Shown here: positions 11,101 to 22,200 of the stretch, one piece after another
How positions within the stretch are numbered: the stretch's first letter is position 1
How the letters are laid out: the number at the start of each line of letters is the position of its first letter
Origin: Oscheius sp. JU75
Taxonomy: Eukaryota > Nematoda > Chromadorea > Rhabditida > Rhabditidae
Reading direction: 5' to 3'
DNA: 64,000 bases
Assembly: GCA_037178855.1 (NCBI GenBank)
Contig: JASJZC010000005.1
Coordinates: 6,138,001-6,202,000 of the forward strand
Position numbers and translations under genes: made by a program
Notes under the pieces: generated by a model
What the model was told of the DNA's origin: nothing
Database searches by the model: none
What the model saw: the letters and a program-made list of their open reading frames with translations, nothing else

Positions 11101-13012
11101 CAAGTTTGCTGACAGTTCTCTTTTGCTAGTCTCTTTCGGTGAGGCTATATTAATTCGGAGAGCTTTGTTTCACAGGTTATCAACCTAATACTGGAGGAAA
11201 TTGGTCACTTTCCGTGACGACAACCACTGGAAGCTGCTACGTACAAGTTCGAACGACATCCTCGCTTCGACTTCTTCCTGGATTCACTTCTGACCAGAAC
11301 AACGACTTTGTCAATGAGTTACCCTTCAGTCAATACGGTTTGCTCGCTTTAGAACAAGAAAAACTATTTATTTCAGGTACCGACAAATCGGCATACATAA
11401 CCTTCCGAGCAGTCGATAGCTCTGAGAATGTTAACCAAATCAACTTGGATAGAGTTGAGATTTGGTCTGGCGACTATGACAAACCGTGGTCATCACGAAA
11501 ACTTCTGCAAACCCTCAACCTCAGGATGAGAGACACCCTGGGATGTGCTTACCAGTTTGTGTCAGATCTCTGGAGCGTTTGTTTTAGTTATATCTTTTAC
11601 TAACCGTAGTCCAGATGAACACCGATTCGTTCCAAAAGTTCGTATTGTTTGGGACGAACTCCAATGGAAAACTGTTCCAGAGGACATTTTTTTATATGAT
11701 GCGACCTCTAACCAGTTGGTTTTCCAGTTTGAAAGTGTTCTATCTGAAAATTAACAGACAAAACAACGACCTGCCAAAATGGGGCACGCAATGCCAAAGG
11801 TGAATGCATCTGTAGTTCACACTATACGGGAGATGCTTGTATTGACCGACTGTGCGAGAACGGAGGCAGTCAATCCTACGGTCTCTGCGTGTGCCCAAAC
11901 GGATATTTCGGAGACTTCTGTCAGGACTGTAAGTCTTTGTTTTTAAATGATTCTTATATAAAATACAGTTGTAAGGAATAGTACCGTGAGCACCGTAGGA
12001 ACAACTCCAATGGTGACAACTGTCGCTCCTAGAACAACGACCAGTTCATCTACGACCATTGGCCAATCCACGTCTGGTAACAGTGCAAGCTATAAGAGTA
12101 AGTTTTTTCAAAGTATTTGTGAGAGCTCATAGCTTTTCAGCTACGACAAAAACCGGAGCCACTACACCACCAACTAGCAGTTCCATTCCAACAACTGCAA
12201 CCACGCCTAAATCCACGGGAACAACTAGTAATATTGCATTGTCGTCTTGCAATCTATCTGTTTCCAGAGGTGGTCTGTGATCCGTATACCACTCGTTACA
12301 TGCTTAGCCTGTTCCTGGACAGCACCAATCTCCTGTTTGACGATGCTTCCGGAACGTATTACACTGTCAGTTTAAGTGATCCTGTTAGTAAAGAAAAGTT
12401 CAGCGGGAATATCCGATAGTACAATCTCTAGCTACCAAATTGGATTTGGGAATTGGAACTGGCGGATCTCGATTCTTGTTCAACGGTGTCGGTACAAATT
12501 ACACGTATTGTGGGAATGCTACAGATTCGACCTCATTAAATGCTATGACTACTTGTCTGGGTCATGGACGCGATTTGGTATATGATCTGACCAAGTAGTC
12601 CTGCGAGTTACCTCAACAAATTTGCCAATTTAGCGCCTTGTTTTGGTACTCCTTGGGCAGTAACCCTAATGGGAATCCTGGAGTAGGAGAATCGCCTCCA
12701 ATCGGTATCATCTTTAGCGCAACAGAGTGAGTTGATCAAGTTTCTATTAGCCTTTTTCAGTATTTTGAACGGAGCTAGTGCAGCCCAGTCCTTCATATTC
12801 AAGCTACAAAATAAGAACTACAAGTTCCTAGGAGTTGATGTCAGTATTGACGGTTCGAAAACTGCTCAGTTGGTACAACTTCTCGGCGCCAATAATGTCT
12901 ACACCGTAGACACTTTTGACAATACGGCACAATGGCTAAGAAACAAAGTTTGTGTACTGTAAGTTTTTCCTTTCGCAAGTAAATATCTTTATTTTCAGAA
13001 AGCCATACTAGC
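5128..13012 (+). CDS. modular EGF/vWA extracellular protein, IRG-7-like
   Basis: A large multi-exon gene starting with a signal peptide (MRLLLVVGLLCLYPG). A unique N-terminal domain (to about 5600) is followed by repeats of the same cassette: one or two EGF-like Cys motifs, a vWA-like domain, then a beta-rich domain. EGF motifs lie near 5650-5880 (CSNGGI, CACPAFYSGLMCE), 7680-7870 (CNCSAGYSGAHCE, CKNGGS), 9920-10130 (CLNGGYC, CICGDTRRGNLC) and 11790-11935 (CICSSHYTGDAC, CVCPNGYFGDFC). vWA-like starts are at about 5930, 7960-8450, 10170 and 12290 (LSLFLDSTN). A Thr-rich linker (11990-12240) precedes the last vWA. The tail is TVDTFDNTAQWLRNK ending at TAG 13010-13012. The layout matches C. elegans IRG-7 and relatives, secreted or surface intestinal proteins tied to innate immunity. 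Apparent stops near 8054 and 8810 are intronic; the intron 8118-8403 is unusually long for this gene. It could be two genes if transcripts end inside that intron. Confidence 0.72.
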
Positions 13013-13038
13013 CGACTCAAAATTAATAAGAGAGACGT

Positions 13039-14000
13039 TTATGGGAACACATCCCACAATAAATTCTGAGCCATGTTAACCACGGACAAGTAGTCCAGTT
13101 TACCTGTTGTGTCGTTAGGTAGTGTGTTGGCTGGTGTAGAAGTTGGAACTGATACAAGAGGAGTAATTGTCGATTTTTGACTCGAAGGCGAAGACATGCT
13201 GTTCTGTGTATTGTTTTTAGCCGATTCTACAGTAGCCACCTGAAAATTAGTTTTTAGAGTCGGAATGTGCTGTTGAACCGTTGTTCCATTGATTTCAGAA
13301 GTAGTGGTTATAACTGTCAAAGGGATTGCATCTTCTTCTGATGTGTTGTCAGCTTCTGTGTTCGAATTGCGAGCAAGAATACGAAGAGTCGGAGGCGCTG
13401 TAGAAAGACTAGATATCCAATTTGAACTTGATGTTACTGTAGAATCCCATGACTTGGTCGAAGCTTCCGGGTTCTAAGTTTTGTCTTGAACAATAGTCAA
13501 GATCCTACTTACCCGTTTAACTGGTGAGGATTGCAAAGCTGCATTTGAAGTAGTGATAGGTGGATTAACAGTTGTGTTGGCAACCTGCAATAGTTTCAAA
13601 CAATTTTTGAGAATAATAACGAACGGTAATTGCTTTGTCGGAAGATTTCTTTGTTTCTATGGCTTCGAAAGGAACAGTTGACTCTGCGTTTGAACCATCT
13701 GTTTTCACTGTGAAGGTAGGTGGTGCAGTCACGATGGTCTGAAACGTTTTGTCGTGTAGTCAAATGGAATGTTACCGGTTTCTTGGTTTTCTTTTTATGG
13801 TGTTCCTCTTCAGAAGAGTGTTTGGAATGGAATTTATTGTCACTCTTCAAAGTATGGCTGATCACTGTCTTCTCTGACAAAAATATTCCAATACTTGATA
13901 ATACCAAATTACTTTCTTCGGCGGAGTCTTCTGTTTCCTTTTGATGTTTCTTGGCTGCAATAAGTAGAAGAGTGACTCCTAACACCACAGCACAGCGCAT
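13039..14000 (-). CDS. secreted Ser/Thr-rich mucin-like protein
   Basis: Minus-strand gene with ATG at 14000 and a signal peptide (MRCAVVLGVTLLLIAA). Next comes a charged stretch with HSSEEEHHKKKTKKP, then a Ser/Thr/Pro/Val-rich body in several exons: TIVTAPPTFTVKTDG (about 13680-13740), VANTTVNPPITTSNAA, SWDSTVTSSSNWIS, VITTTSEINGTTVQQH and VSVPTSTPANTLPND. Stop is just left of 13042. Introns are 38-45 nt with regular GT..AG ends (for example 13742-13778). No Cys framework or enzyme motif is visible; it looks like an O-glycosylated secreted or cuticle/gut-surface protein. It converges tail to tail with the vWA gene, with about 26 bases between the two stops, so their 3' UTRs must overlap or be very short. 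Confidence 0.62.
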
Positions 14001-14538
14001 GGTTCTGTACTCACTGACGAGAGGACACCCGTTTGAGGCTCGGACAGATTATTATTTGACTTGTAAATCATTCTGATATCACTGGACCATGACGTGATCA
14101 CATTCTAACTAAACATGTAATGTACATAGATCTCTGTAAAGAGGACAAAATTTAAGTGGCAACCGGAAGAAAGCTACAGCCAGATTGATACATGGCTTAG
14201 TCTATAAAAGTTTATAGACTGTCAGACCTTGACTCTAGTTTGTGTTCTATGTTTCTGCAGAAAATGCGGTAAAACTCGCACAACCCTCTTATCGCGCTAG
14301 TGACAAGCACGGCTGAAACTAGAAACTCCGGAATTCCACAAATTAAGAGTTACTTTTGCCAATATCGTAGGCTACTACCATTCTGTAAACCAATTTACCT
14401 CTCAGAAAGAGATTGGAAAGTAACCAGAAGTAAGACATCAACTTCGCAGTCTTCTCTCAGTTTTCAGGAAACTTTTTCCAATCAGCTTATCTCACATTTA
14501 TAAGGACATCATCTTGCCTATTTTGGTAACGAACTGTC
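14001..14538. other. intergenic with a palindrome
   Basis: No gene seen. It holds the likely promoter of the minus-strand gene starting at 14000 and the palindrome at 14200-14221. Confidence 0.4.
14200..14221. repeat. 10-bp-arm inverted repeat with TATAAA
   Basis: AGTCTATAAA and TTTATAGACT are perfect reverse complements separated by two bases. Each arm contains a TATAAA, one per strand, so it could be a bidirectional core promoter or a hairpin. Confidence 0.6.
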
Positions 14539-15117
14539 ATGGCTCCTTCTGCCATCTACGTCCTCGCTGTTCCTCTCTGCTTGTCTTCCGGTTTCCAGCA
14601 TACAGCTTCTGAATACATGGCTTCTGCTCTCAACCGATTCTATGTTGAAATCAACAAATATATGAACAGATCCTGGACTGACATGACTGGCGATCCAATG
14701 CCACCTGCTGCTATTGTAATTTCCCTAGATTCATTATATGTTTCAATTTAAGGATCTTCACTGATCTCGGTTAAATGTATGCTTCCCAATTGCCACCATA
14801 TTTGGCCTGTTCGCTGCAGCGGTTTTGATGAGAAAAATTGGATGAAAGAAGGCAGCCTATGTAGTCTGTTTCTTGTACATACCGGGTACATTGCTATCCG
14901 CTGCAGCCAAATGGATTCCCAATGCTTTCGAGCTACTGTTTGCCGGCAGAATTGTAAGGTAGTAGACACAAGACTAGATCAAACAGAATTGCCATTGTGA
15001 ACGCAACGTTTTGGATTGTGGAATGTGCTCCGCCAATGAACAGAGGATGTATGACTGCTATGCCGACTGCATGGCAATCGGTATTTATATTCACGTTTAC
15101 GACAAACCCAGTCCCGA
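14539..15117 (+). pseudogene. SLC2-type sugar transporter fragment
   Basis: N-terminal part of a major-facilitator sugar transporter. Exon 1 reads MAPSAIYVLAVPLCLSSGF, then ALNRFYVEINKYMNRSWTD (TM1 and first outer loop). Exon 2 (about 14781-14963) reads TIFGLFAAAVLMRKIG, a TGA in place of the Arg of the family's GRK motif, then KKAAYVVCFLYIPGTLLSA and FELLFAGRI. After a roughly 34-nt intron, exon 3 reads IAIVNATFWIVECAPPMNRG and TAWQSVFIFTFTTN. This matches the family through the TM4 region, including ECAP..RG. Homology then stops at about 15117, exactly where reverse-transcriptase sequence begins. The remaining roughly two thirds of the transporter is not found downstream. A CGA-to-TGA change would explain the stop. 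Confidence 0.75.
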
Positions 15118-15815
15118 TACCCAGCTCCTGAAGATGGAGCATCTTCATACCATCAAGCAGCTGATCGATAAAGCCAACGGTTATCGCAATCACCTCTATC
15201 TTGTGTTTGTTGATTTCCGGAAAGCCTGTGACGCAATCGAGTGGAACGCCGTGTAGAATTTCCTTCAACAACACAAAGCGGACCAACTCTACGTCCAAAT
15301 GCCGCGGAAGGTCTATCATCAAGTTGGCTGCAAGATCAAGATGCACAAGGACCTAGTGGAGATCGACATCAAGCGCGGAGTTCATCAAGGCTGCGTGCTC
15401 TCCACATCCCTCTTCAACGCTGTGCTCGAAGACATCTTTGGATGACTCAATTGGGACAACTTCGACTTCAATATCAATGGCCGTAAGCTGAACCATCTTT
15501 GTTACGCCGACGATGTCGTCGGTAAGTGCCTGAGAGCAGTACAGCGCATGGTGACTGGAGCAAACAAGCCGTAGGATTGGATTGGAAGACAATCTCCGCA
15601 AGACAGTTGCGATTACCAATGCCTACAAGGAAAATCTGCTTCTATCTGGCCAACGAAACCAATTGGTCCAGCATTTCACCTATCTTGGAAATTCGGTCAG
15701 ATGTATCACAGAAAACCAGGAGTTATCTGAGGATCGGAGCTGCACGGGCTGCGTTCAATCGCCATCGTGTTTCTTATCAAGAGGACCTTGCCGACAAGGA
15801 TGAAGAGGCTTTCCT
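15118..15815 (+). mobile_element. RTE-type non-LTR retrotransposon relic
   Basis: Decayed reverse-transcriptase domain, 5'-truncated. Segments seen: EHLHTIKQLIDKANGYRN, LYLVFVDFRKACDAIEWNAV, VEIDIKRGVHQGCVLSTSLF, NAVLEDIFG, NGRKLNHLCYADDVV and QLVQHFTYLGNSVR. These are the palm motifs (FVD..KA..A, RGVHQG, YADD) and the YLG segment of RTE-clade LINEs. Breaks: TAG after EWNAV (family has Trp), TGA after EDIFG (family has Arg), and frame changes around 15530-15700. No endonuclease domain precedes it, as expected for a 5'-truncated LINE copy. Same orientation as the transporter fragment it abuts. Right border is not sharp; recognisable coding ends near 15815. Confidence 0.78.
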
Positions 15816-15830
15816 TAGATTTTACCCCAT

Positions 15831-15849
15831 CCCCCCCCCCCCCCCCCCC
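15831..15849 (+). repeat. 19-base poly-C run
   Basis: An uninterrupted run of 19 C just after the recognisable end of the RTE relic. It may mark the element's 3' simple tail, or be an assembly or polymerase-slippage artefact. Confidence 0.7.
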
Positions 15850-16259
15850 AGTTTGTTTGGTATCCGTTGACAAATGTCGTAAAAAGCAACACCTTCTGTC
15901 GCAATCTTTTCAGGTTGGTCCCTTCTTTTGTTTTCTATTTCAACCCCGCTCTTCTTCGTTCTGATGACCTGGCTCTGTGCCGAAGAGTTCCGAAAAAAAG
16001 TGTGACACAGATGGGAGACAGGATTTGATCAATACAGTTTGTTCAGATGCTGAATGAGTCGAATGAGCTCAGCGCCGGAAGATCGACGCTTCTTTCTAAT
16101 AATCGCCTGGTTTTGATGAATAAACGGATCTTCACAAGGAACTTGTTCGATTAATTCAATACACGCCGGCTGTAGGCGGTGTGCCCGATTGCTCAATTTT
16201 TTTTCTGAGTTAAATGCGGTAATCAGTAGCTAGCCAGGTGTCATACACTAGTTCCTCAC
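15850..16259. other. intergenic, no gene seen
   Basis: No supported frame. The missing downstream part of the transporter was looked for here and not found. Confidence 0.4.
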
Positions 16260-17454
16260 ATGATTGGCGTCTGCAATGGCAGAAACTTCTACATTTATAC
16301 ATTGATAAACAATGCCACGGATATATGCCTCACTCCTACATTTTACCTGGTCTACGCTTTGGAATTTGTGATCGTCTGTCTCGGAATCCTTTACGGCATC
16401 TACTTCCTCTATCTCGTGATAAAAGTCAAAGTGTTCCATCCGAACATCCACTACATCACATGTTTCAACATCACGGCAGCTCTAACAAGAAATCTAGGCC
16501 GGCTTCTGATTATGTCACAAGAGTACATAGTCTATTCTGAGGGAGTATGTACCAACAAACTACATACTGGAAGTCTCATCATCATCTGGTCCAACTGTGT
16601 TACTATTCACATTCTGCCGTCATTGTTATTAGAAAGAACTTTGGCCTATGTGTTAATCGAGGTGAGGACGATATCGGTAAACTCCAGTAGCTCAAGAAAT
16701 AAGAAATGAGCTTTCCTCGAAGCTGTATACCACCTAAGTTTTAGGACTACGAGAAGAACGACCGTCGAAAGATTCCAATTTCGATCCTCTCAACGTCCTT
16801 TGCGATTGCTTCGGTTCTTGCGTATGCAATTTATCGAATGTGGATCGAGACAATCTACGCGACTTTTTATGGCGGGACTATTATAGGACTGTCCTTCTTG
16901 GTAACTATTCAAAAATCCTGTTTTATGTCTCTAGGGCTTGTGCTGCTTGTGGTTCGTTCATGAAAAAGCCTACAAAAAACATGGTACATTTGACCAGCCG
17001 GGATTATACTCTCTCAGTAGACGGTTTCAACTGGCAGAAAATCTAAAAGTATTTAGTGTGAGTTCTTTCGGGAACTAGTCTACCTCTGTTCAGCTGGCTA
17101 GAAACGCCCTGATATGTCTTTTCTGTGAAGGAGGCTTAGTGTTTGGAATCCGTATAGCTTCGGCGTACTACGGGGTTGGAGGTGAGACGGTATACCTCCA
17201 GTCGTTCATGTCAATGTGAGTTTGGATAGGTCTTTTCAACACTTCCTCCTAGATTGTTTCCGCTGGTGATGACGACATGCATTCTGAGCGTTGAGAAGTG
17301 GCGACAGCACCTGGTTTCTTTGCTCAAGCTTCAAAGATGGACAAAGAAGTGGACGTCGAAAGTGGCTCATCATCAATACACGCAACAGGAGATGTACTTC
17401 AAACAGTTAAACGACGCTTGGATTTACACTGAGAATCTCGAAGAATGCAAATGA
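16260..17454 (+). CDS. sre-family 7TM chemoreceptor
   Basis: Intact class-E serpentine receptor, about 340 residues. Exon 1 (16260-16661) has an N-terminal outer segment, TM1 FVIVCLGILYGIYFLYLVI, the HPNI motif after TM1, TM2/TM3 and LLLERTLAYVLIE. Exon 2 starts DYEKNDRR, the usual post-TM3 DYE. Exon 4 ends with the family signature YSLSRRFQLAENLKVF (reached by reading GGCTTGTGCTGC from the TCTCTAG acceptor; the frame with an internal TGA is wrong). Exon 5 has LARNALICLFCEGGLVFGI. The last exon (from about 17254) has LFPLVMTTCILSVEKW and a charged tail. Introns are short with GT..AG ends. A second sre gene is at 41987-43343. Confidence 0.85.
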
Positions 17455-17797
17455 ATTTTATTTCCAAAGTGTGTCCAGTTTGCCAATATGTGAGGTTTCT
17501 GAGACGGAGGTTGGTTCTCTAGTCTTCCATAACGTTTGGCAATTGCCACATTTTATAGCACTGTAGAACAGTTTCTCGACTGACCCTTTCTAAAATCAGT
17601 TAGTTATTTCTTTATGTCTGCTTGCCAGATTTTTGATCACTAGGAGCCACCGGAAGTCTTGTTTTCCTATTTCGACCCAAATACCAAAAAAGATCGTCCA
17701 CGGTGTCACCACGTTTACTGTTGACATTCCTCTGTATTTATCCAGCCCAATTTTGGTTTGAAGGCAGTTAATTATCCAGACAGGACAGTCAATCAGA
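17455..17797. other. intergenic, no gene seen
   Basis: No convincing frame. It lies between the sre receptor stop and the start of the small peptide gene and probably contains that gene's promoter. Confidence 0.4.
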
Positions 17798-18081
17798 ATG
17801 CGTTGTCTGTTCCTCCTCCTCGTTCTCCTCCCGGCTCTCGTCTCAGCCCTCGGATTGAACTTCAATGACATCTACTCTCAAAGCTTCCCGAAGGGTATGT
17901 CTTATGCCGAAGTCATGAAGGTAAGAAGATGGTTTGATGGTTAAATAACATATTTACAGATTATTGCTGAGCGTAACCTCCAGGTAAGAATTTTGTTTAA
18001 TAGATATACAACTCATACTTATAGAAGTTCGGACCAACAAAACTCCCTCCAACGATTCCACCTATGAACTCCAGAAAATAA
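17798..18081 (+). CDS. short secreted peptide, unknown
   Basis: Three exons (17798-17920, about 17961-17984 and 18026-18081) joined over 40-nt introns with GTAAGA donors and TTACAG/TTATAG acceptors. The signal peptide is MRCLFLLLVLLPALVSA. The mature peptide is about 45 residues: LGLNFNDIYSQSFPKG, MSYAEVMKIIAERNLQ, then KFGPTKLPPTIPPMNSRK and TAA 18079-18081. No Cys and no dibasic processing repeats. Clean splice sites, strong signal peptide and a polyadenylation signal 27 bases after the stop make this a real gene. Family not recognised; a secreted peptide or pheromone/neuropeptide-type precursor is possible. Confidence 0.7.
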
Positions 18082-18107
18082 GCTGTGCATTCGGTTAATG
18101 GGATGAC

Positions 18108-18113
18108 AATAAA
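18108..18113 (+). terminator. polyadenylation signal AATAAA
   Basis: AATAAA 27 bases downstream of the stop of the small secreted peptide gene. Confidence 0.55.
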
Positions 18114-18354
18114 ATGTTGCCACGCGGAGGTCAAATTGGCTTTTGTACCGTTCTACAAACTTGAACTGTGCTGCTATTGACATACCCAATTGACATCATT
18201 TCCCACAAGCTCTCACACACATCTCTTTCAGCTCTAAATTCAAAGTTACTTGTTAGAGGCCAAATTGCGCCAAATTTATAGCAACTGCGCGTGTCGAAGA
18301 CAATGCTGACACAAGTTCTTCCCTGAGCCAAAAAGCATGTCAAGAAGCGTAATT

Positions 18355-18790
18355 GGACATTTCAACAAGATGGAGCTCTTGCTCACAAGGCTCGTGTTGT
18401 GCGAGATTACAAGAGCAGCCTTTCGGATGTGACTGCCTTCGACGAGTGACCTCCACGCTCACCAGACCTCAATCCAATGGGCTTCTCAGTTTAGAGTGTT
18501 CTTGAAGCAAAAGCCTACAAAACACAACACAAGAACATGACTTTTTTGAAAGCAAAGCATGGAATGAACGAGATGCCGTCTATCTGGGCGCCACCGTCAA
18601 CGCCTATCCCAGACGACTCAAGGCATGCTTCGATGCTGATGGAGGTAGATCTTAATGTTGTTTTTTTGTGCAAAAACAATCAATAAATAGTTGTTGTACG
18701 GTCGTTTGTCAAAAACTACTTTTAACCGTTAGATACGGTTTTTTCTGAGTGTTTTTGTTTTTTGTTTTTTCTGAGGCGCACCCTGTAGGT
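18355..18790 (+). mobile_element. mariner/Tc1-type transposase relic with 3' end
   Basis: C-terminal half of a DDE transposase. NWTFQQDGALAHKARVVRDY holds the second catalytic Asp of the family, and PPRSPDLNPMGFSV holds the third. Two Trp codons of the family are now stops (FDE-stop-PP and SV-stop-SVLEAKAY). A frame change near 18545 is followed by AVYLGATVNAYPRRL / KACFDADGG in another frame. After the coding relic, a T/TG-rich stretch ends in GCGCACCCTGTAG at about 18776-18788, which looks like the outer end of a terminal inverted repeat. The N-terminal half and left repeat were not found; sequence from about 18120 may be remnant. Confidence 0.76.
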
Positions 18791-19259
18791 ACTAGCGTTT
18801 TATTTGGTTCTGTTACGCTGCTTGAAAGGGTTTTTAAAGAGATAAGAGATAATGTGCAAGCTGCCTGCAGAAGAAATCTACTCGACACTTGACTAGCAAA
18901 GGTTAAGTTTTCAGCCTGAATATTGAGCTCCACTTTCTCGATCCCCTTCCCACCTTGTATCGAGCCCATTTACACTGCCCAGCCCGCAACAATTGGCCCA
19001 AGATGGGGACTAAAACAGCAATAAGACGTTCGATATCTTTACTTTCGCCTTTTCTTTTCTCGTCTCTCGGTCTTGCACAAACAACGGGGAAAGGTGATTA
19101 TTAAATATGAAGAAGCTCATTGGGCTGAGGGGAACAGAGAGAGAAGACTATATACAAATTGCTACCGGAAGAGGTGAAAAAGAAGAGTGGGCGATAGAGT
19201 TAGACCCAGAAAAAATATAGTGTGCAACAAAGTATATACAGAAGAAGATGTGAGAGTTC
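18791..19259. other. intergenic / PKG 3' flank
   Basis: No gene seen; contains the 3' end of the kinase transcript on the minus strand. Confidence 0.4.
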
Positions 19260-22200
19260 TTAAAATTCGAAGTCCCATCCCGTGGAATCGATACCCGTGG
19301 CAAAATTATCGTATGCAGGAAACGTGTCGAAATTCGAGACGTCGGTATCATTTTGAACCTGTAAATATTCGGGATTATTTTAATATTTTGCACGTGCTAT
19401 GCCGGTTCTTTACACACGAACATTTTAGTCGGACAGCGATCAAAATGTTACCAGGTAAACAGGCTACAGTACTCACCTTTGGAATGATTGGTGGCTTCAT
19501 TTTGTGTGTCTTGAAGAGTTCGAAGTCGAATCCATCGAACCAGGAATGTGTTCTCACTTCGGCCACATTTCCAAAGCCCAGTCGTTCTGAGGATTCCCGA
19601 CGACACAGCGACTGCATCATGTCCACGGCGTCTTTGGCAATAAACCTCGGCCAGGCCCACTTGCTGAATCCACGCAGAATGGCGTTGTAGGTGACCATGG
19701 GATCGGGACTTGAAAAGGGAGGAGATCCGGTTAAGAGTTCATACATGAAGATGCCCAGGGCCCAGTTATCGACTGACAAGTCGTGTCCCTTGTTTAGAAC
19801 GATTTCTGGAGCCACGTACTCGGCGGTACCGCAGAAAGTCCAAGTTCTGCCTTCCTTCAACTTCTTGGCAAAGCCGAAGTCGACGAGTTTCGGGACGCCG
19901 CTTCTGTCGAGAAGGACGTTCTCGGGCTTGAGATCTAGAATTTTGAAACTGTTTCAGGATTCTGGTTATTTACTTACCACGATAGACTATTTGTTTCCTA
20001 TGAAGGTATTCGAGTGCTTCCAGGGCTCCGGCACAGTAAAACCGCGTCGAGTCGTTGTCGAAGCGACCGACCCGTTTCAAGATGGTCCAGATTTCACCTC
20101 CTAGAAGAGGTTCCATCAACATGTAGACTTTTTCAGAGTCACGGAAGGTTTTGTACAATCTGAAATTGTTAATGAGTTTGGATGAAGCAGAATTCTCACC
20201 TAACAATAAAATCACATCTAACATTCAGTAGTATTTTCCTTTCTGCCACGACGTGGTTCTCTTGTTTTGTTTCCACGATGTGAGCTTTGTTCATTGTCTG
20301 GAAACAGTCAGTTACTTCACAATTCCTCAACACTCACTTTCAGGGCGAATGTCTTCTCGTATCTTTTGACGAGGTCGACTCTTCCGAATCCGCCCATGCC
20401 CAATGTTGCAACATTTTTGCATTCACACAGCTCCACATCCATAGCCGCGTCAGATATACTGAAAGAATGTTATTCGACCCAAAGATGGTTTGATCTCATT
20501 TGCCTAACTGTCGATTAGCGACCACCTGGTGTGCATCCCTAAGATCAAACAAACATTCTTCTAGCCTAATGATCGGATGTATTAGCCGGTTAGCCCTTTG
20601 TCCGTCGGAGCAAACAACGACCTGACCCATGCGAGAGACACGTGCTCTTCTGCTTGTCACCCGACAACTGTCCCGGAAACTTTTTGAACTTTTCTGCCCG
20701 CATAATCCATCTTTGAACGTACTTTGCTACGCGACAGAACCAGCTGCCAAAGAGACACGTGAAGACGTCGTGACAGGTTCCAGATGGCGCCTTCATTGAA
20801 AGTTACGGACTGGTGAACTGTCGCGCAGTCGGCGGAAGCTCTACTAACAAGGACAATAAAAGGCGTGGTCTCTTCTTTTTCAGCTCAAAACTGGTAGAAA
20901 CTAGCATGGGGACAAAGTCTCTTCACTCATTATCACTGTAAGCATGGGGACAAAAATATCGCTCAGATAAGGAAGAAGGTCTGGTAGGGGCTTTAAGGTT
21001 TCAAAAATCTCCTAATTTGATCTGATCAGCCTAACTCAAAATAGTGATGGTACTTTTGTTGTAATCATCTAGTGCAAAGTGCATTGTTTTCTCTTTTTCA
21101 ACTCCGAACCCGGGGTCAAATCCCACTGATTATCGAGTTTGCTCACCTTGATATAGGTTTGATTTCTTCGTCCAAATCCGTCGTGTCCAGGGCCTTACAA
21201 AGCTGATCAACGTGCATTTTCAGGAGGACGACGGGCTCTGCGTCTGCCACAATTCTTTGTTCGCGAAATCTGAAAACATCTTTTGACCACAATGAGTCTC
21301 CAAAACGGGAGAGAAAGTGTTAACACGAGTGAAAGAGGTGATAATTGATGGTCCTCCTGCAGGTGAGGATCGACACAATGCGTTGCGGGGTCCAGCTGTG
21401 CCGGGGCGGGCCGGACTCCGCCTTTCTGCCCTGTCCCCTCGTAGCACACGCATGATTTGGGGAGCAGACAGTACTTCGATCACAGTTCGAAGTCTTGACT
21501 AGAAAGAAGGAAGTATAAAGGAAAGGGTGTCCAGAAGAGCACAGCAGCGCTGTTCTCCCGGTGCCGTCTATTGACAAAAGAGAAAAGACAGCCGGATGTC
21601 GGCGTGTTTGCTGAAGCACCGAACGAACATACTGAAGTTCGATTTGTGGGCGAGGCTAGAAAACTAAAATAGAACTAGTTCTTTATCGAGTTTATGCCAT
21701 TGTTGTGCAAAAACTGACAGAAAAACGAGTCTTCTAGGTCTTTAAAAACGCATGCTTTCAACGGAAGCGATAGAGTCCAGCGGAGTAATTTGATCATGAG
21801 ACCGTAAACTGTCGAAACATTTTGACACAAAATTCTACTAGCCTACACTATGTGTAGTGTGGTTGAGGTAGATACTAAAATTGGAGAGTAGATGTTATGG
21901 TTACCTAGGTCAAAACAGCATATATCTGACGTAACTTTTAGTTTTCCGAACTCTGTTATATCAAAACGAGGGACTCGTAATTTTGTTTTTCTGAAAGTTT
22001 TACTATTCAAACTGACGCTCGGAAATGGTTACAAGTGAAGATTGAAGACAAGAACTAAGAGACTGCTCGATCGAATGCCTTTTATTCAAAGTTGGTTCAC
22101 AATGGTGAAAGAAAAACAAAAATAGACCCGAACCTTTAAAGGCCAATTCTGTCGTTGACAAGCGTCTGGAGATGACAGATGGACTTACAAATAAAGTGTT

